DNA from: Aquilaria yunnanensis
Lineage: Eukaryota; Streptophyta; Magnoliopsida; Malvales; Thymelaeaceae
Assembly (NCBI GenBank): GCA_039654915.1
Contig: CM077597.1
Span: forward strand, 85,996,001 to 86,060,000
Reading direction: 5' to 3'
DNA length: 64,000 nucleotides
Shown: positions 46,141 through 57,645 of the stretch, piece by piece
How positions within the stretch are numbered: the stretch's first letter is position 1
Layout: every line of letters begins with the position of its first letter
Notes under the pieces: generated by a model
The model's input: only the letters and a program-made list of their open reading frames with translations
The model's database searches: none
What the model was told of the DNA's origin: nothing
Translations under genes and position numbers: made by a program

Positions 46141-46826
46141 GGGAAATTACAATTTGTCCCATGAGGTTTAAATGAAATTACACTTTATCCTCTCTTATTT
46201 TAGAAATATACACTTTGCACCCTGCTTTCTTAATACAGTCCGAGAGTAATTTCTGAAATCTTAATTTAGACTATACAATGGTCATCTTCAAATAAATTCA
46301 ATCTATATGGTACTCCCTCCGTCCCATATTGTTTGAAATAGTTTACTTTTTTCCATAGTTTGATTTAAATTTATTTATATTATTGGTTGTTAGAAAAAAT
46401 TTTGAAAAATATATTTGGAAACTATAGGTTTTTATTTATCATTTATATACAAAATTTTTTTATTTATATACTAAAAATAAAAAATAAAAAATCATAAATT
46501 AATTTCTAAAAAGTGAGTGTTTCAAAGAATATGGGACAGAGAGAGTATTTTTTTTATAATTAATTGACATTTAAAAAATATTTTTTTTAAAACTAAAAGA
46601 AATACAAAAAGAAAAAACTGATAACTTAAAATATCCATTTACTATAAAAAAAAATACCATACATATTCAAATTATTGGAAAATAACTATCATAATGACTA
46701 AATTAAGATTTCAGAAGTTACTGTCGAACTGTATTAAACGGGAATGGGGCAAAGTGTATATTTTTGAAATACGAGAGGTGAAGTGTAATTTTACCTAAAC
46801 CTCAAGAGGCAAATTGTAATTTTCTC
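46141..46826. mobile_element. MITE with ~150-bp inverted repeats
   Basis: The left end gggaaattacaatttgtccc and about 150 bp after it (tacactttgcaccc, tttctgaaatcttaattta) recur inverted up to 46826. No coding capacity. It is interrupted by the Stowaway at 46313-46545. The superfamily is not certain; the long repeats suggest Mutator-like. Confidence 0.8.
46313..46545. mobile_element. Stowaway MITE (Tc1/mariner)
   Basis: 233 bp, left terminus CTCCCTCCGTCCCATATT, right terminus the inverted atatgggacagagagag, flanked by TA target duplications (46311-46312, 46546-46547). The CTCCCTCCGT terminus is diagnostic for Stowaway. Confidence 0.93.
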
Positions 46827-47639
46827 TTTTCCTTTTTAACCTTATCTTCTATAATTTAGATAGGAGGAGTGATCCATTTACACTAGAGTGAGATTGAAAG
46901 TCTTATACCATTTTATAGCCATTGATTATGACTAAATCTAACAGTTAAAAATGCACCATTATTACTAAAATTAAGATATAATTTTTAACAATATTTTTTC
47001 CTTTTTTTCTACAAATTTTTTTCCCCATGAATTTCACCCACGCTGACTTGTCTTCTTTCCCGCTGCTTTTCATATCAAACCCAATTTTCTTTCTTCCACC
47101 ATACTACATCAAAAGAATGCAAAGTTCAGAACATTCACTAGACAACTACAATTTCATTCCTTTCATGCTCAAAAGTTTCCTATCCCATTACCCAAGACTC
47201 TCTTCTTCCCACTACTTGTCAAACACAATTCTTCTTCTTCTTCTTCTTCATATTACCTAAAAAATAATTGTTCTCCTTCAACCACACTACATGAAAGTAT
47301 TGTTATACTTTAAAGAAACAAAACACAACAGAGTTTATAGTGGGGATTTCCAATCATGATTGGTCAGTAGTTTTTCCCTTCAATTGTTTGATTTTTTCTT
47401 TCATTAGTTAGCAAGAAATTCCATTTCGTGAAAGTTTTTAATATCAATGGGAAAGGCAAACTGAAGTCATGTAACTTCATCTTATTTTAGTTTATTTTTC
47501 TATAGTTAACCGAACTAGGATCATAATTAAAGTCAAATTCTTGTTCTCTTTTAAGGAATTTTAATATTCACATGGTTTGCTAAGAATGTGATTAATTAGT
47601 TTTTATTTTCCAAATTAATGAACCATATGTAAAGCAAGA

Positions 47640-48400
47640 GATTGATTCTTTAGATAGCTTTGAGATATTTTACAAAGCTTCTAGCTAAAGGAAAAGGCTT
47701 TGGAATTCGAGTTCGATCAAGAAAAAAATGGGCTCATATTGGTGATGCAATCAACTGCATGTTTGTTTGCTACAATGAACGCCAACATATGCCAAAAGGT
47801 GGAAAAAAGACAAGATGATGCTAGAAAAATTAAAAAGAAGTGCTCAATAATAAAGACTGGTTGTGAGGCATCACTTAGGGTGGCAAGAGCTAGAAAACAT
47901 AAAAATTGGGTTGTAAAATCATACATAAATTTTCACAACTATAATATGGTTAGTCCTAGAAGTGTTTGCTTTTTAAAATGCCACAAGAGAATGACACCAG
48001 TAGCAAAAAGCCTTGTTGAAAATTTTAATGGAGAAGGGCTTTATACCAAAAAGATAGCAACACTATTTAAAAGTGCTAAAAGTGGATTTTCTAATAGAGA
48101 TTGTTCAAATCGCTTAAGAATTTTATGGAGGTTCAACCTTGATATGGGAAATGCTTAAACAACTTCAAGTTATTTCTAGAAAAAACAAGCTGAAAACACA
48201 AACATATTTATACAATTTAATGTGATGGTGATGCACACATGGTCAATTTATTTTGGGTGGATGCTCAAGCTTGACTGTCATAAGAGTACTTTGGAGATGT
48301 TATTATATTTGATACAACTTATAAGACAAATAAATATAGTATGCCGTTTGTACCATTTGTAGTGTTGAAAAATGTCACGGGCTCTACAGAACCTATAACA
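47640..48400 (+). pseudogene. FAR1-type transposase, N-terminal part
   Basis: FAR1 DNA-binding domain (WRKY-GCM1-like zinc finger): GKGFGIRVRSRKK (about 47690-47730), FVCYNE (about 47760), then KKCSIIKTGCEASLRVARAR (47845-47900), WVVKSYINFHNYNMVSP with the finger's H-N-H, ending in KCHKRM (about 47985). After frameshifts and stops the transposase domain begins: EYFGDVIIFDTTYKTNKYSM (about 48288-48345), where FDTTY carries the first catalytic Asp. Sequence after about 48380 no longer follows the family. Confidence 0.8.
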
Positions 48401-48879
48401 ACTAAGGTTTATAAGAGGTTTACAAATGGGCCCAAGTGGAACAAATTTGAAGGGAAAAAGGTGATGGCTAATTAATTGTCATGTTATTTTATTTCCTTTT
48501 AGGTTTCTGATTATCTTATTTCAATTTAAATCCCATATTTGTAGAATATGGTAGAAGTAGCTAGTAGTGGAGTCAGTTGAGATATTCAGTTTTTCTATTC
48601 CTAAAAACTTGCTATATTTAATCGTGAAAATAGATCAGAAGAAGGAGTTGAGTTTCACCCAAATTGGGTTCCTAAAGAGATTGAAGGGTTCCCTCCAACG
48701 AGCCTTTAACTCCAACATCAAGATAGGTAAAAAAGGAAGAAATACTCTTAGATTCAATTCATTATCTGAGTCCCAACAAGATTTTGTTCTTCAACGCCCC
48801 ATAACTCAATCTTTATCTTAGGACCATAACCCTAACATATGCATATCTTTATCTCACACTTAAAAGTAGACCTTTTATA

Positions 48880-49050
48880 ATATGTGTGAAAGCTTCTCAC
48901 AAAATTTTTTCTTTATATGCCAAAGACATAAGCCATTTCAAATTCGCTGGAACAACTTTCTTAAAGCTGCTCTAATAGATGCATCTTGTTCTATAATGAT
49001 AGCTACAGCTTCTTTCCTATACATTGCCTCAAGCCAAGTTTCATTTCAAA
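48880..49050 (-). pseudogene. FAR1-type transposase, middle part on the opposite strand
   Basis: The minus strand reads TWLEAMYRKEAVAIIIEQDA, SIRAALRKLF, one stop, then NGLCLWHIKKKFCEKL. This matches the second Asp motif (IITDQ.A...A) and the CLWHI..K..EKL block of FAR1/MULE transposases. It should follow the FDTTY segment on the plus strand, so this piece is inverted inside the element. Confidence 0.75.
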
Positions 49051-49710
49051 TCACCAAACAAACCTTTGCCCAATCTTATCTTGTAGAAGTGCATTACCAA
49101 ACTTGATTAACTGATAATGATGGTTTGTTATGGTCCCAGTATAACAATTGAGTTATAGGGCATTGGAGAGCAAAATCAAAATGAGATATTCTATAAAAGT
49201 ATCCTAAAAACTTGCCATAATCAAAATGAATCTAAGACCCAAATTTGAAGAAGAGACAAGAGTTGGCTCACTAAACGAATCAAGATCTCTTCTCTGCCAT
49301 TGTTGTCTTTGACATCTCTTTGTTTCCATAGGTTTAAATCTTTTCACTACTTTTGTTTGCCAAAATCACTAACCGATCATAGTTATAGTTGTACGACGAA
49401 GGTTTTGAACTCTGCAATTTTTTTGATGTAGTTTGGTGGAAGAAAGAAAAGTGGGTTTGATATAGGAGCAACGGGGAAGAAGACAAGTAGGGAAAAAGAT
49501 GAGTCGACATGAGCAAAAGACATTGGGAGAAAATTTTGGAATAAAAAAGGAAAGGATATTATTAAAAATTATATCAAAATTTTTATGATAACGGTGTATT
49601 TTTAACCATTAGATGTAGTCATAATCAGTGGCTAAAAAATGGTCTAAGACTTTTAATCTTACACCAATATAAATGTATAAAGGCTCTCCAAGTAATTCCC
49701 TAAGCTTGAA

Positions 49711-52380
49711 TGCCAAGGTAAGTAAATCCCAAGTTATTTTCCTCAAATAAGTTTTATTAGGCAACAAAAGCAAGCTAAGTAGGGTTAACTTAAGTTTTAA
49801 AGTGTAATTGGCACCTAAAGGGGAAAAGGGGCATAATGGTAATTTTGACCCAAGTCAGTGGCATGACTGCAAATTCTATAAAATTAGGTTCATGCAAGTG
49901 TTTTAAGATAAGTAAGTTAAGATCATAAGTGTTTCTAGCCATTTGAACTAAAAGTGAAAGTTAAGAATGAAAAATGCACTATGTGAGAAATTGAGCTATT
50001 ATGTCTTATAATGACTTAAGTGACTTAAGAGCAAAGTGTTTGGGTAAGAAAAATCTTTCAATGGGACAAAAGAATGATGGTGTAGGAATATTTTAAGTGG
50101 CCTAAATGAATCAAAGCTAAGGTTAAGGGCCACAGTGACAAGTGGAAGAGAATTGGGCTAGGTGGGTGTAGTTGGTTATATTTGGAAGAGATAAGAACTA
50201 TTCATCATCTCCTCCATCCATCATTTTCATGGATCTCTTTCCTCCATAGCTCTCCATCTTCAAACCTCCTAAATCACCCAAAATTCCATGAAATTTAAAG
50301 CTCCCAAAGCCATCCCAACAAGGCCTTAGCTCATTTTTTATGGAATTCGTGCATTTAAGCTTAGTTTTACAAGTTTTTTTGTTCAAACCCTAAGGTAAGT
50401 GTCTTTGATCCTCATGGTTTAGTTCCAATATTGTTAAATGGTTAGAAATGGTCTTAATTGCATGCCCTTGGTGTGGAATTTGGTTGAATTCAAGCTTGTA
50501 ACTCAAAGGAACTCCATTAAACTCAAGTGTGCTTTTTGCTTACTTCTTACTTTAAGGATGATTTGAGATAAGGGATTTAAGTTAAGTCAACTCAAATAAT
50601 ATATATAAATGTAGTATTACATGTGGAAATGAAGTATAAACAAGACCCATGTGAATTGGCTTTGGGAATTGAAAGATTAAGCAAGTTTCACCCAAGATAG
50701 CATGCTTTCGTGCAATGCTGGAAGGCATTGGCAACACGTTGGTGGCGCATCGCCATGGTGATGCAAATTGATGGCATATCACCGATGACTTGCTAGAAAT
50801 CCTGAGAACTGATGCCTTTGGCAACATGTCACTAACAGCGTCACTAGACATAAGTCCTTCAAACTTGGGGCACCTCAAGGATGTCTCAATCTCTCGGTTA
50901 TCATCCCTAGGCTATTCTAAAATGTTCTGTAGCCTCAGTTGGGTCTAGAACTCATTCTTAAGTTGGAATTATGCATTATTTAGGTGATAATTAAGTGGTG
51001 TGGTTAAGGTAAGGTAAGCTAAGAAGGTTAAAGTGTTTAAGTTATTAAGGGAGCACTGAGGGGATTAAGGTGGGTTTCAAATTCTTTGTTGGCCTATGTG
51101 GGAGGTCTTAGACCTTTGTGCAATAAAAAGGAAACCTAAGAGGATCTTAACCATACCTTGTGGTTTGGTAAATAAGCCATTAAGAAGCCCTAAGCTGAGC
51201 TCCAAGAGCTTGGTAAGTTGAACCACATAAGGCAGCTACCCTACACAATAAGTTAAGGGAAGAGATAGGTAAGAGAGGAGTAAGTGATGATTTACTCTAA
51301 GTAGCTTGTTAGAAGTGGGCAAGAGTTAAGTGATGACTTACTTTAAGGTGTCCGTAAGAAGACTTCATGTGGTTGGTTAAGTGCTAGCATAGGATACGAG
51401 AGCTAGTATCCAAGTACTCCAGCCATAAAAGCGCACGACAAGTCTAGCACCTATGGGTGTAAGAAAGTCATAAGTGCATTTGTATGTGCATATTTCATTC
51501 ATCCATTCATCCATCTGTTTTTTGCATTGTTTGTTGATTTTATTTTTGTTTCTAGTTGTGTTGTTGGTTGCTTGTTATTCTATGTGTTCTATATATATAT
51601 TTGCTTATTGTACCTTGCATGCTTACATTTGTTTCCCCTGCAAGTGCCGAATCCTTTACTGAGTACTCTTAAGTACTCACCGCTTAAGTGTTGCTCAGTT
51701 TTTAAGCGGGCTAGTCAGGCTTAACAGTTGGTAACGGGGTAGCCAATAAAGCTAAGTTTTATTGGTTTGAAGGTATTCTTTAAGTAGGAAACCTTAAGTT
51801 TCTAAGCTACTTGTAGCATAAGCTAGTACTAACCAAAGTGTTTTCCTTATAGTTTGAGGCTAAACAAGTACAAGGAAAGTGTGGCTCATCACTTGAAGCT
51901 AGCTTGCTTGGGTGAAGAATTAAGGATGGATCTTAGTAGTCATATGTTGCTTCTTTTATATATATGATATTTTCATACAAAGAGATTGTCACTACTGGTG
52001 TCCATTGGTGTGTATAGCATTAGGATTACATTTGGGTGCATATAAGTTTGAGATGTGTGCACATAGTTGTTACTTGAAGTTAAAACAAGTAAATAGTTGT
52101 TACTTGAAGTTAAAACAAGTAAAGTTTTTATGTCTTAGCATGTTTTGAATTGTGTTTTGTTAACTGCCTTGACACTATTTTCAATGTTGTTTTAATTTAT
52201 TATTTTTACGTACCCAAGACAACGCATGCACATTTCCTATGTAGGTTAGACTAAGTAACTAACTGCACGTAATGATTTAAGATACTTCATGAATAATAAC
52301 TAGCTAATTATAACCAAGTGGGATTATAGTTCCCTAAGAGCCTACCAGTGGAAGTAAATTCAAGGCCCTAGGGCCCTTTT
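49711..52380 (+). repeat. Del/Tekay-like LTR fragment, plus strand
   Basis: Matches 2521-5123 in reverse orientation across most of its length. It includes the tactgagtactcttaagtactcac motif area (51655-51680) and ttgcttgttattctatgtg. The 3' end fades near 52380, before the Copia insertion at 52448. No internal Gypsy region follows. Confidence 0.65.
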
Positions 52381-52447
52381 CCACCACAAAATGGATACCT
52401 CTTTAGATAAAAACACAAAAAGCCTGAAAGGTCTAGATTTATGTTCC

Positions 52448-52880
52448 TGTTGATTGTTTTCTTTTTTTTTGAATGGTTTAGTTTATGTTTAGAATAGTTG
52501 AGATAGTTGGGAAATAGTTTAGAATAGTTGAAGGATTGAGTTTGTAATTTTAAATAGGGAAAGGACTTAGTTGAAAGGTTTTGTTATCGAAGGTGGAATG
52601 ATGAGTACAAGCTTTGTTTAGGCCATTAAGAGCATTTGCCCCTCAAACATATTTATACAAATGTCTACCTTACTCTCTCCTAACCACATCTTTTTAGAAC
52701 CTTCTACACTTTAGCCCCTAACTTTGAGTTATTTCACTTTTCTAGATTTTTCTTACAAAATATCTCTTAATTTTATCATTATCTTCTATGTAAATTTTAT
52801 CTAAGATACTCTAAATTTTCTTATCCATTAAATATTTCTAGAGTTTTCTAAATTTTTTAAATTTGCATCAATGTTTAACA
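52448..52880 (-). repeat. Copia 3' LTR
   Basis: TGTTGATT...GTTTAACA. It retains a minus-strand TATAAATA (about 52652-52660) and the central segment missing from the other LTR. Confidence 0.9.
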
Positions 52881-52901
52881 CTCCTCCTTAAAGCAAATTT
52901 G

Positions 52902-53662
52902 TTAAACTCTAAGCTTTGTTCGTAGGTACTCAAACTTTATTCTTGGTAGTGCCTTGGTGAAGATCTCAGCAACTTGCTCCTCTGTTATGCAGTATTCTAG
53001 CTTGATCTCGTTGTTTGTTGATGCCTCCCTAATCGAGTGACACTTGATTGCAATATATTTGGTGCAGTTGTGGTACACCGAATTCTTTTTCATTCTTACG
53101 GCTATCTTGTTATCATAAAAGATCTCTGCTGACTTTCTTTGCTGCTTGTCCATGTCCGCTAAAATCCATCGCAGCCATATAGCTTGATTTATGGTTCCTG
53201 CAACTACTATATATTCCACTTTGGCATATGATTATGCCATAGAGTTTTGCTTCTTTGATGACCAGGAAAAGAATCCTGATCCTAGTGTGAATCCATAGCC
53301 AGAATTGCTTTTTATATCGTCCACTGATCTTCCCCAATCACTATCTATCTACCAGAGCAATCTTGAGTCGATAATGGTTCTGAGCAAGATTCCTAAATCC
53401 CTAGTTCCTTGGAGATACGTGAGTATTCTTTTGGTAGCTCCATAGTATATCTCACTTGGCCCTTGCATGAACCTTGAGTGTAGGCTTGTAGCGTACATTA
53501 TATTTGGTATCGTAGCCATTAGATATAGTAAGCTTTTAGTCAGAATTCTATAGTGAGATGAATCTGCTTTTCTCGAGTTATATTCTTTCTATAATTTTTT
53601 ATTTGTTTCTAGATAAGTAGTGATGGACTTACAAGGGTCCATCTTGAACTTCGTCAGGAGGC

Positions 53663-53693
<31 letters not shown>

Positions 53694-54441
53694 TTTTGCA
53701 ATATGAATATCCTTTCTTCTTTTTGGCTTCCGCAATCCCTAAGGAAGTAGTGCATCAGACTTAAGTTGCTCATTTCTAATGTCTTTATCATGTCTTCTTT
53801 GAAGTCTTAAATCATACTCTTATTGTTTCCTATGTAGATTAAATCATCTATGTAAAAAGAAACAATAAGAGTATTTTTACCTTAGGTCTTGATATAAAGC
53901 GTTGGCTCACTCATGCTCCTCATAAATCCTTGATTTGTGAAATGTTCATTGATGTGACTGTACCAAGCTCTTGGTGGTTGCTTTAACCTTGTATAGGTTT
54001 CTTTAATTTGAGGACTTTATTTTCATGTCCTTTGCCCAGGAATCTTGGTGACTATTCCACATAGACTTCTTCTTCAAGGATTCCATTTAGAAAGGCTAAC
54101 TTTACATCCAGTTGATAGATTTTCTATTTCTTTTGCACAGCCAAAGCGATTAATGCTCAAATTGTATCTAGTTTTGCTACTAGAGTAAAGGTTTCAATAT
54201 ACTTAATACCTGCTTATTTTAAGTAGCCCTTGGTGACAAACCTTGCTTTGTGTTTTTGTATTGTGCTATTAAGATTAAGTTTTGTTTTGTATACCCACTT
54301 AACTCTGATGACTTCTTTCTCTTGTAGCTGATCTACCAATTCCCATGTTTGGTTTTTCTCAATCATTCTGATATTTTCTTTCATCGCTTTCGGCCATACT
54401 TCTTGCTTTGCAACAGCTTCATAACTTTTAGGTTTTACCAA
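52902..54441 (-). pseudogene. Copia RT and RNase H
   Basis: RT start near 54420-54220 (WPKAMKENIRMIEKNQTWELV, VKWVYKTKLN, KARFVTKGY), catalytic SFYIDDLIYIGN at 53813-53858, then RNase H with WLRWILADM, YDNKIAVRMKKN, HNCTKYIAIKCHSIRE and VAEIFTKALP (53219-52902). Frameshifts lie between the blocks. Confidence 0.9.
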
Positions 54442-54659
54442 TATGAAGCTACATTTTCATATAGTTCCATAAGTAACTTTGAGTTTCTTAGCCTTGATTC
54501 TGAATCATTAGAACCTGTGGGCAATGAAGACTCTAGAACTACTACCTGGGATAAAGTTTCTTCGCCATCTCTAATTTGTTTGTCTTTTAGTTCTTCACTT
54601 GGAGTTGATACTGGTAGCATGTATATTCCTTTTGCCTTTTCCTCAATCTTCTATTCATC

Positions 54660-55770
54660 CTAATTCCAAAATGCTTCCTCATCGAACTTTATGTCATGGC
54701 AAAATGTCAACTTCTCAATCTCTAGATGGTAGATTATGTATCCTTTGGATTGTGTGTTGTAGCCCATAAAGATTTCTTTTTTGCTCTTGTTGTCGAGCTT
54801 GCCTCTTTTCTCTTGTGGAACATGGATGTAACATATGTTGCTGAAAACTCTGAGATGTTTGGCTGAAGGCTTCCATCCACTCCTTGCTTTAATTGGTGTT
54901 TTGCTTTCTACAGCTTTGGTTGGACACTTGTTAAGTATATAAATGACAGTACATATGGCTTCTGCACAAAATGTTTTTGGCAAACCATTTGCCACCAACA
55001 TTGACCTTGTCATCTTCATCACAGTTCTATTGTTTTTTTTCAGTTATACCATTTTTTTTGTGCATAGCTAACAATGAGTTACTAATCAACTCCTTCCTCC
55101 TTGCAGAGCTTGTCAAATTATCTTGATGTGTAATCCTTTCCTCTTTCACTTATTAGGTTCTTAATGTGATGACCACTTTGTTTTTCCACTAAATGCATGA
55201 ATTTCTTGAATATTCCAAATACTTTTGATCTTTATTTCATGAAATAAACCAAAGTCGTTCTAGTGAAGTCATCAAAAAAGAGAATGAAATATCAATTTTG
55301 ATTGGAGTGATCATCCTCACCGGCTTGCATATGTCTGTATGAATTAGCTCCAATAGCATTTTGGCTCTCAAAGAGGCTTTAGACAACAATGGTTGTCGAT
55401 GTTGTTTCCTAAGTAGACATTCTTCACATGTATCTTTTATAACTTCTATCTTTGATAAGTCATTGATCATGTTTTGTTGTTGAAAAGTATTCAACCCTTG
55501 AAGGTTAAAGTGGCCAAACCTTTTATGCCACAGCCAAGATTCGTTATCTTGTGCTTTCATGGCAATTTCAATTGCGTACCTCCATTGAATAGGAAAGTTT
55601 CTTCTTTTCATCTTGATCTTGGCGATGACTAGATTTTTGTCCTCTGTATTGTAGATAGTGCAGTAACCTGATTCAAAAAGAATTGTATATCCATGCTCTG
55701 TCATTTGGTCACCACTTAATAGATTTTTTGCCAGATCTGGGACACACAGGACGTCATATATGTATGGCAT
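54660..55770 (-). pseudogene. Copia integrase
   Basis: Gag-pre-integrase zinc domain (WLWHKRFGHFNLQGL, CEECLLRKQHR, 55610-55390), LIHTDICKPV with the first catalytic Asp, a broken middle section, then the C-terminal part (GLPKTFCAEAICTVIYILNKCPTKA, FMGYNTQSKGY, 55022-54660) which is the usual Copia integrase-to-RT linker. Confidence 0.88.
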
Positions 55771-55912
55771 ACCTTTCTTTGTTTAGACTACTACAGTACC
55801 TTTACCCATGATCTTGATAGATTTTTTGTCTACTAGTTGCACCTTCGAACTGTAGGTGGTGTCTAGTATAGAGAACACCTCTTGATTTAGTGTTAGATGA
55901 TTGCTACAGGAA

Positions 55913-56520
55913 CTATCTATCGATCAGCCACATATTCTTGTTTTGTTCAGTAGTTGTTTGGCAGACATAAAAGATATTTTCTTCATCTTCTTGCTCCTCT
56001 AAGTAACTAGCTTGATGATTTTTGCTTCCGTTGGATTGGGAGTCCTTCTCCATATGCCTAATCTTTTTCCAATTACGGCATCTTGGTTGTCCTCGGAACC
56101 AACAATCTTTCTCCAATTGGTTTGCTTCTTTGTAAATTCCACATGGAGGATTTGCTGATTTCCTCAAATTTCCTCTTTGATGAGAACTTTTACTTGATAT
56201 TTCTTGTTATTTCTGAGATTGAATTTTTAGCTAAAAGTTACTCTCAGATGGATCTTCGTGAAGCTTACTCAGCCTTTTTTCTCTTGCTTCAAGTGAGCCT
56301 ATAAGTTCGGACACAGATAATGTTGATAGATCTTTTGTTTTCTCTATCGTAAAGATTATTAACTCAAATTTCTCCAGGATCAAATTTAATATTTCTTCAA
56401 CAATTTTTTGATCTGAGAGTTTTTCTTCATAGGCTTTCATTTGATTAACTATTTCCATTAATCTAGAATAATATTCATTTATTGCCTCAAAATCCCTCAT
56501 TTTTTATATTTTTCAATTCT
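55913..56520 (-). pseudogene. Copia gag
   Basis: EAINEYYSRLMEIVNQMKAY and IVEEILNLILEKFELIIF (56490-56330) match the UBN2-type gag of Copia. CRNWKKIRHMEKD (about 56065) is a mutated CX2CX4HX4C knuckle with one Cys and the second Cys lost. Confidence 0.85.
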
Positions 56521-56953
56521 TGTTTTAAACTTTGTAGTCATACGACACGTACCTTGGAAGATCCTTGAAACTCCTCTTGCAAGATGACTCATGCTTGGTT
56601 TGCACTCGTTGTCATGATGATTCTTGGAAAAGTAGTATTTGCCACCGCCTGCTGTAGAGTGAACAGTGATTGTGTGTCTTTTCCCTCCTCATTCTTCAAC
56701 TTTGCAATTTGTGTCTTGTTCAACATGGAAGTATCCACAAGAATATTAATTCTTTTTTGGACAACATTTCACAATTTTTGAGACAAAATATGTCTTTATT
56801 TTGATCCTCCAATAATCATAGTTTTTATCAGAGAAAACCGACAGAAAGATGACTTGGTTATTTTTTTAGATAGCCATCAGTGATGAATTTTTGGATTATG
56901 ATGATTATCTAGGAAGCATTGGTTGACCTACACCTAAATAGATGACTAGATGA

Positions 56954-57218
56954 GGCTTTGATACCACTGTTGATTTGTTTTAGAATGGTTTAATTGATGT
57001 TTAGAATATTTGGGATAGTTGGGAAATAGTTTGAAATAGTTGAAGAGCTGATTTTGTAATTTGAAATCGGGAAAGGACTTAGCTTAAAGGTTTTGTTATT
57101 GAAGGTAAAAAGAGGTGTACAGGTTTTGTTTAGGCCACTAGGATAACTCTAGATTTTCTTAGCCATTAAGTATTTATAGAGTTTTCTTAATTTTTTAAAT
57201 TTGTGTCAATGTTTAACG
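56954..57218 (-). repeat. Copia 5' LTR with deletion, and primer-binding site
   Basis: LTR 56968-57218. Relative to the 3' LTR it lacks about 180 bp, including the TATA region; the deletion lies between two taaga sites. The outer terminal CA is CG. Next to it at about 56954-56967 the minus strand reads GTGGTATCAAAGCC, a tRNA-Met primer-binding site. Confidence 0.88.
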
Positions 57219-57352
57219 GTTCCCAAGTGTGAGTCACGAATCCTTTTTGTCCCAATGATGACCCAGGTAGGCGGTAACTGGTGACTGTCATTGAAATGGC
57301 GTGAGTCACGGTGATGTTTGTCGCTAGTGTGGGCAAGAGCCTGCAATAAAGA
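57219..57352 (+). promoter_or_regulatory. Promoter of jasmonate-protein gene 2
   Basis: Two GTGAGTCAC boxes (57229-57237 and 57301-57309), GGTAACTGGT at about 57273-57282, and a weak TATA (gcaataaag, 57343-57351). Compared with gene 1 one TGAGTCA box is added. The Copia element borders the block at 57218. Confidence 0.6.
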
Positions 57353-57374
57353 TTCCTCCATACGCTACATTTCT

Positions 57375-57418
57375 CACAACAAACCAAAGCGCACGGTCCA
57401 CTACTTTCCCAGAGCATG
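57375..57418 (+). other. Predicted non-coding exon 1 of gene 2
   Basis: Similar to gene 1 exon 1 (ccat..gctacatttctcacaac). The donor follows at 57419; acceptor AG at 57573-57574. The first ATG of the spliced RNA depends on the start site, since ATG at 57416 abuts the donor. Confidence 0.5.
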
Positions 57419-57645
57419 GTAACATCTCTCGTTTCCTGCTAGCGGCATCCCTTTATCTTCTATGGGTTTTCTTGAATCTTCAAATCTTCAAATTATTTAA
57501 CTTCTTCAAATATTTGATGTAAATGCTGAAAACTTGTTTGCGAAAATTTCAGCATTTATCTTGTTACAGCCCAGGTGAATTCGAGTGTTGTCTTTAGGGA
57601 GGTTTAGTAGCTGTGCAGTAGAGTGATTGTTTTGCGAAGTGAAAG

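Larger units (their letters stand above)
46863..49689. mobile_element. Mutator-like element with ~200-bp TIRs
   Basis: The left ~200 bp (gaaagtcttataccattttatagccattgattatgacta..., cttgtcttctttccc) recur inverted at 49470-49689. Inside are fragments of a FAR1-type Mutator-derived transposase. No 9-bp target duplication is legible. Confidence 0.8.
52448..57218 (-). mobile_element. Complete Copia retrotransposon, inactive
   Basis: 4771 bp with perfect target duplication GTTCC (52443-52447 and 57219-57223). 3' LTR 52448-52880 (433 bp), 5' LTR 56968-57218 (251 bp, internal deletion). Between them on the minus strand: primer-binding site, gag, zinc knuckle, integrase, RT, RNase H, in Copia order. 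All frames are broken. Confidence 0.95.
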
